The notes under the pieces: model-generated
What the model was told of the DNA's origin: nothing
Databases searched by the model: none
Seen by the model: the letters and a program-made list of their open reading frames with translations, nothing else
Part shown: positions 15,506 to 18,906 of the stretch, piece after piece
Layout: each line of letters begins with the position of its first letter
Numbering within the stretch: the first letter of the stretch is position 1
Origin: JAVBLQ01 sp031553435
GTDB taxonomy: Bacteria; Bacteroidota; Bacteroidia; Bacteroidales; Azobacteroidaceae
Assembly (NCBI GenBank): GCA_031553435.1
Contig: JAVBLQ010000039.1
Coordinates: forward strand, 1-18,906
Direction: 5' to 3'
Length of the DNA: 18,906 bases
Translations under genes and position numbers: made by a program

Positions 15506-18010
15506 ATGTTATCAAAGAAATTAATTTTTATTCTACTGGCCTGCTGTTGTATATTTGTTGCTTTTGCGGAAAAATCAACATATGGAATCTCATTTAAATC
15601 CAGTGCCGAGCTGATTAACCAAAGAACTTCATTAATCCTTTTCGAAGAAAATCCTCAAAAATTTAAAGACTCTTTTACCTTAAGTTTCGATTTATCCATG
15701 CGGAGCGTTGACCGTTTTGGATACATTTTACGAATTGTCAATGAAAACAATAAAGAAATCAGCCTTGTATTTGTCAATTTCAGGGGAGAAAATGATTTGT
15801 ACCTGGACTTTAACAGCGGCATCACGAACAAATCCATACAAATACCGGTCGATAAAAATGATTTAACCGTAAAAAACTGGTTACACTTCAAACTCGATTT
15901 TGATTTGAAAGCCGATCTGGTAAATATTTTCATGCAAGATAAACCATACACCTGTCATCAGGTGGGTTTAACCAATTCTTCACAACTGAAATTTGTTTAC
16001 GGATTATACGGCATCAATCTGGATGTCCCGCAAATGGCCATTCGTAACATTCAGATAGAAGAACAAGGAAAAACAAAATATATTTTCCCCTTAAATGAAT
16101 CCGAAGGAGAAGATGTTCACGACGATAAAGGGAAAATATCAGGACATGTGAAAAATCCGGTTTGGATCATCAACCATTATCATAACTGGGAAAAAGAAAT
16201 TACATTCAAATCCGAATGTACAGCAGGCATTGCATATGACGAAGTCAACAACAGAATTATAGTAATCAACCGCGATTCCATAGATTTTTATTATCCAGGC
16301 ACGAATCAAAAAGAACACTATAAAATTCCACTTCTCCCTTTCACTGTTTTCTCCGGAGAAGCAATTTATAATCCGAAAGAGAATAGTTGTTATGTGTACG
16401 ATCTGGATCCGATAAATACGAAAACATCTTCCATGGCAATAATCAATATGGATAACTTTTCAGTACGTTTGGGAAATCCCGAAACCGGCAACACGCTACA
16501 TCATCACAACATATTCTTTGGAGAAAATCAATCTGACATCTACATCTTCGGAGGTTACGGCAACTTTTCATACTCCAATCGTCTGTATCAATATAATAAA
16601 GACACTGATCAATGGGATACGATTGCATTATCGGGAGACAGCATCCATCCACGTTTCTTTTCTGCCGCCGGAAAAGGCGCCTCCCCGCATGAAATACTCA
16701 TCTTCGGAGGATTTGGTAATGAAAGCGGGAAACAAGAACTCGGAGGAAGAAACTTATTCGACCTTTTTTCCGTCGACCTTGAAAAGCGGGAAGTAAAAAA
16801 ACTTTGGGAACTTTATGACCCATCAACTTTATTTGTTCCCTGCGGTAATTTAATTTTAGATAAAGAAAAAACTCATTTTTACACACTTTGCTGTCCCCAT
16901 CATATGGCGAAGACCACCACGCAATTATATAAGTTCAATATTTCCAACGGCTCCTATGAAATTGTAAGTAGTCCGATATCCATGTTGTCGGAAAAAATCA
17001 ATACAACAGTCTATCTCTTCTTCAATGAAGAAGCCCAGGAATTTTACACCGTTATCCGTGAATTTATAGACGATCGGACTTCCGAAGTACGTATTTATTC
17101 CATGTTGTCGCCGCCGGTTACCCAAAGCGAATTGAAATTAGCCTATACCTCTCCGTCTTCTTTTCCCTGGAAATGGATAGCTGGTTTTATTATCGGAATT
17201 ATTTTACTCTTCATATTTTATTGGATAATCAGTCGTCGCAGAAAAAATTCAGAATCAGACATCGCCTTTGTCGAGACAAAAGAACCGGTTTTCGATGAAC
17301 AGAAAAAGAATGCCGTATTTACACTCGGAGATTTTACCGTATTCGATAATAAAGGAGTTGACATAACTTATCGTTTCAGTTCCAAATTAAAATCACTCTT
17401 TGCCCTTATTCTCTTCAATAGTGTGGACGACAAAAACGGAATATCTACCGAAAGATTGACAGCCGAATTGTGGCCGGACAAAGATACGAACAGCGCTAAA
17501 AATATCAGAGGCGTCACAGTCAACCATTTAAGGAATATTCTTGTTGATATGGAAGGCATCACCCTGATACATCAGAATTCACGCTGGATTTTCACCTTTG
17601 ATGAATCATTTTATTGTGACTATATCAGATGTTGTTTTATCATCAACCAGATCGAACAACATGAGCAATACAATGACAACCTGAACGAATTGTTGAATTT
17701 ATTGAAGAAAGGAAAACTATTCCCTCATTTACAGGAAGATTGGATCGATTTTTATAAAAGTGATTTAGAAAGCAAATTGGAGAAAATCCTGAAACAAGCA
17801 ATCTTGGTTCTGTATAACAATAAAAAATATTCACGCTTGGTACGTCTGTCCGAAGTATATTTTGTTATCGACCCGCTGAACGAAGAAATCCTGGATATCA
17901 GTCTGAAAGCCTTCAATAAAATGAAGAAAACCAAACAAGCAGAAATCCTTTACAATAGATTTGTCGCCAATTACAAAGAATCGATGGGGGAAGAGTATAA
18001 GAGGAGTTAG
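15506..18010 (+). CDS. Membrane-spanning one-component regulator: LamG-like, Kelch-like, TM, SARP-like output
   Basis: 834-aa predicted sensor-regulator in a single chain. Residues 1-21 are a signal peptide or first membrane anchor (LIFILLACCCIFVAFA). Residues 25-220 look like a LamG/concanavalin sandwich (SFTLSFDLSMRS; YIFPLNESEGEDVHDDKGKI). Residues 235-535 look like a Kelch-type propeller, with IFGG at 347-350 and 399-402. A transmembrane helix spans about 556-576 and is followed by SRRRK, placing the C-terminus in the cytoplasm. Residues 603-697 resemble the OmpR/SARP winged helix (FTLGDFTVFDNKGVDI, LTAELWPDKDTNSAKNIRGVTVNHLRNIL). Residues 702-834 resemble a BTAD/TPR helical domain. It lacks histidine kinase, receiver and AraC domains, so it is not an HTCS. 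It has its own promoter and lies between mannan and fructan enzyme genes, either of which it could control. The ligand is unknown. Confidence 0.8.
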   Translation: MLSKKLIFILLACCCIFVAFAEKSTYGISFKSSAELINQRTSLILFEENPQKFKDSFTLSFDLSMRSVDRFGYILRIVNENNKEISLVFVNFRGENDLYLDFNSGITNKSIQIPVDKNDLTVKNWLHFKLDFDLKADLVNIFMQDKPYTCHQVGLTNSSQLKFVYGLYGINLDVPQMAIRNIQIEEQGKTKYIFPLNESEGEDVHDDKGKISGHVKNPVWIINHYHNWEKEITFKSECTAGIAYDEVNNRIIVINRDSIDFYYPGTNQKEHYKIPLLPFTVFSGEAIYNPKENSCYVYDLDPINTKTSSMAIINMDNFSVRLGNPETGNTLHHHNIFFGENQSDIYIFGGYGNFSYSNRLYQYNKDTDQWDTIALSGDSIHPRFFSAAGKGASPHEILIFGGFGNESGKQELGGRNLFDLFSVDLEKREVKKLWELYDPSTLFVPCGNLILDKEKTHFYTLCCPHHMAKTTTQLYKFNISNGSYEIVSSPISMLSEKINTTVYLFFNEEAQEFYTVIREFIDDRTSEVRIYSMLSPPVTQSELKLAYTSPSSFPWKWIAGFIIGIILLFIFYWIISRRRKNSESDIAFVETKEPVFDEQKKNAVFTLGDFTVFDNKGVDITYRFSSKLKSLFALILFNSVDDKNGISTERLTAELWPDKDTNSAKNIRGVTVNHLRNILVDMEGITLIHQNSRWIFTFDESFYCDYIRCCFIINQIEQHEQYNDNLNELLNLLKKGKLFPHLQEDWIDFYKSDLESKLEKILKQAILVLYNNKKYSRLVRLSEVYFVIDPLNEEILDISLKAFNKMKKTKQAEILYNRFVANYKESMGEEYKRS

Positions 18011-18050
18011 AAAATTATAAACTGTTTAAGATAGTGACCAATGTGATGAA

Positions 18051-18110
18051 GTTTTACGTTTTAAGTTATACGTTTTAGGTTTTCAAACGTATAACTTAAA
18101 ACGCAAAACC
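18051..18110. repeat. Intergenic palindrome built from 7-nt words (TTTTACG type)
   Basis: The left arm is four consecutive heptamers of form TTWTAVG (18052-18079). Bases 18051-18075 pair with 18085-18109 at 24 of 25 positions around a 9-nt loop, the tightest of the three palindromes. The right arm ends 14 nt before the GH32 start codon. Bases 18011-18050 between the regulator stop and this palindrome hold no clear promoter. Confidence 0.88.
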
Positions 18111-18124
18111 CCAAAAATATCGCC

Positions 18125-18906
18125 ATGAACAAAAAAAGTACATTCATTATCAGCCTTCTTTTCGGAAGCAGCATTTCATTATTTGCCGGAGATATCACAA
18201 TCAAAGCAGTGAAAAAATATCTCAACATTCCTGTTTCACATCAGGATAAACGGGCAGTTATGAGTTTTGAAACCGGAGGAACTACAGAACGGGAATTTGT
18301 AATCCGTTTGGCATCCGGAACACCTGAATATTGGGTTTTTTATGATCTGACATCTCTCAAAGGAAAAACAATCAAAATAAGTTATAACGGAAACGATAAC
18401 GGGTTAAGCAAAATTTATCAGGATGATATGATTGCCGGACAAGACACTATGTACAAGGAACTGAACCGTCCGCAATTTCATTTCACTCCACGCAGAGGTT
18501 GGAATAACGATCCGAACGGATTGATTTTTTATGAAGGAGAATATCATTTGTTTTACCAGCACAATCCATATGAAAGAGAATGGGAAAATATGCATTGGGG
18601 ACACGCTGTCAGTAAAGATCTGGTACATTGGGAAGAACTCCCCGAAGCATTGTATCCCGATAAGTTTGGAACTATGTTCTCCGGCTCCACAGTTATTGAC
18701 TACGACAATGCCTCTGGATTTGGAAAAGCCAATACTCCGGCAATGGTAGCAATTTATACGGCAGCCAGTCCGGAAAAACAAACCCAATGCATTGCGTATA
18801 GCCTGGATAAAGGTCGCACCTGGACAAAATATTCCAATAATCCAGTCATTGATTCGAAAGCGAAATGGAACAGCCAGGATACACGCGATCCGAAAGTATT
18901 TTGGTA
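18125..18906 (+). CDS. GH32 fructan hydrolase (levanase/inulinase type), N-terminal part
   Basis: The first 260 codons are present; the gene runs off the window. Retaining beta-fructosidase family acting on levan, inulin or sucrose-type fructans. The signal peptide is MNKKSTFIISLLFGSSISLFAG. Residues 24-115 form a beta-rich N-terminal extension of the kind (DUF4980-like) found on many Bacteroidota GH32 proteins. The catalytic domain opens with FTPRRGWNNDPNGLIFYEGEYHLFYQ-type sequence: WNNDPNG at 126-132 carries the nucleophile Asp129. It continues with HWGHAVSKDLVHWEELPEAL, FSGS (185-188) and RDPKVFW (254-260), whose Asp255 is the transition-state stabiliser of the RDP motif. The acid/base Glu lies beyond the window. 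Exo or endo action cannot be decided. A fructan enzyme is unexpected beside mannan genes. Confidence 0.93.
   Translation, partial: MNKKSTFIISLLFGSSISLFAGDITIKAVKKYLNIPVSHQDKRAVMSFETGGTTEREFVIRLASGTPEYWVFYDLTSLKGKTIKISYNGNDNGLSKIYQDDMIAGQDTMYKELNRPQFHFTPRRGWNNDPNGLIFYEGEYHLFYQHNPYEREWENMHWGHAVSKDLVHWEELPEALYPDKFGTMFSGSTVIDYDNASGFGKANTPAMVAIYTAASPEKQTQCIAYSLDKGRTWTKYSNNPVIDSKAKWNSQDTRDPKVFW

Noticed and set aside
15506..18010. Regulator as a hybrid two-component system sensor
   Set aside because: No histidine kinase H-box, ATPase, receiver or AraC helix-turn-helix motif follows the membrane helix; the C-terminal part reads as SARP-like winged helix plus helical repeats.
6488..18110. The repeated arms as a CRISPR array
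   Set aside because: Units are 7 nt with no spacers, differ between sites, and no cas gene is present.
18404..18787. Minus-strand 127-codon frame inside the GH32 gene
   Set aside because: The plus-strand GH32 motifs (WNNDPNG, RDP) cover the same bases, so this is a shadow.

Overview
The window comes from a Bacteroidota genome, most likely order Bacteroidales. The evidence is an adjacent SusC/SusD pair, lipoprotein signals, A-rich sequence before start codons with no Shine-Dalgarno, and a promoter matching the Bacteroides TTTG / TAnnTTTG consensus. I cannot fix the genus. Every gene I can support lies on the + strand. No RNA genes, CRISPR arrays, insertion sequences or transposases were seen.

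The core is a polysaccharide utilization locus (PUL) that looks aimed at alpha-mannan, such as fungal mannan or mannoprotein glycans. Positions 1-8788 hold the 3' end of a GH76-type endo-alpha-1,6-mannanase gene, susC, susD, a DUF3823-type lipoprotein, and a secreted enzyme-like protein with GH42-like architecture that I cannot assign to a family. A hairpin-rich, gene-free stretch follows (8789-9020). Positions 9021-15383 hold a GtaA/DUF4965-type lipoprotein with an extra beta-sandwich domain, a GH92 alpha-mannosidase overlapping it by 4 nt, and a GH125 exo-alpha-1,6-mannosidase. In the expected pathway, GH76 cuts the alpha-1,6 backbone, SusCD and the DUF3823 protein bind and import fragments, GH92 removes side-chain mannose, and GH125 trims the debranched backbone. 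The GtaA-like and GH42-like proteins have unknown roles.

Positions 15377-18010 hold a separately promoted regulator gene. Its protein is unusual: a periplasmic LamG-like domain plus Kelch-like propeller, one transmembrane helix, and a cytoplasmic SARP-like winged-helix plus BTAD/TPR output. It is neither a hybrid two-component system nor a sigma/anti-sigma pair. It is followed by a GH32 fructan hydrolase gene that runs off the window, so the mannan locus either abuts or is mixed with a fructan locus.

The oddest non-coding signal is a set of three intergenic palindromes (6488-6588, 13825-13923, 18051-18110). Their arms are tandem degenerate 7-nt words, a different word in each. Each palindrome ends 13-14 nt before the next start codon.
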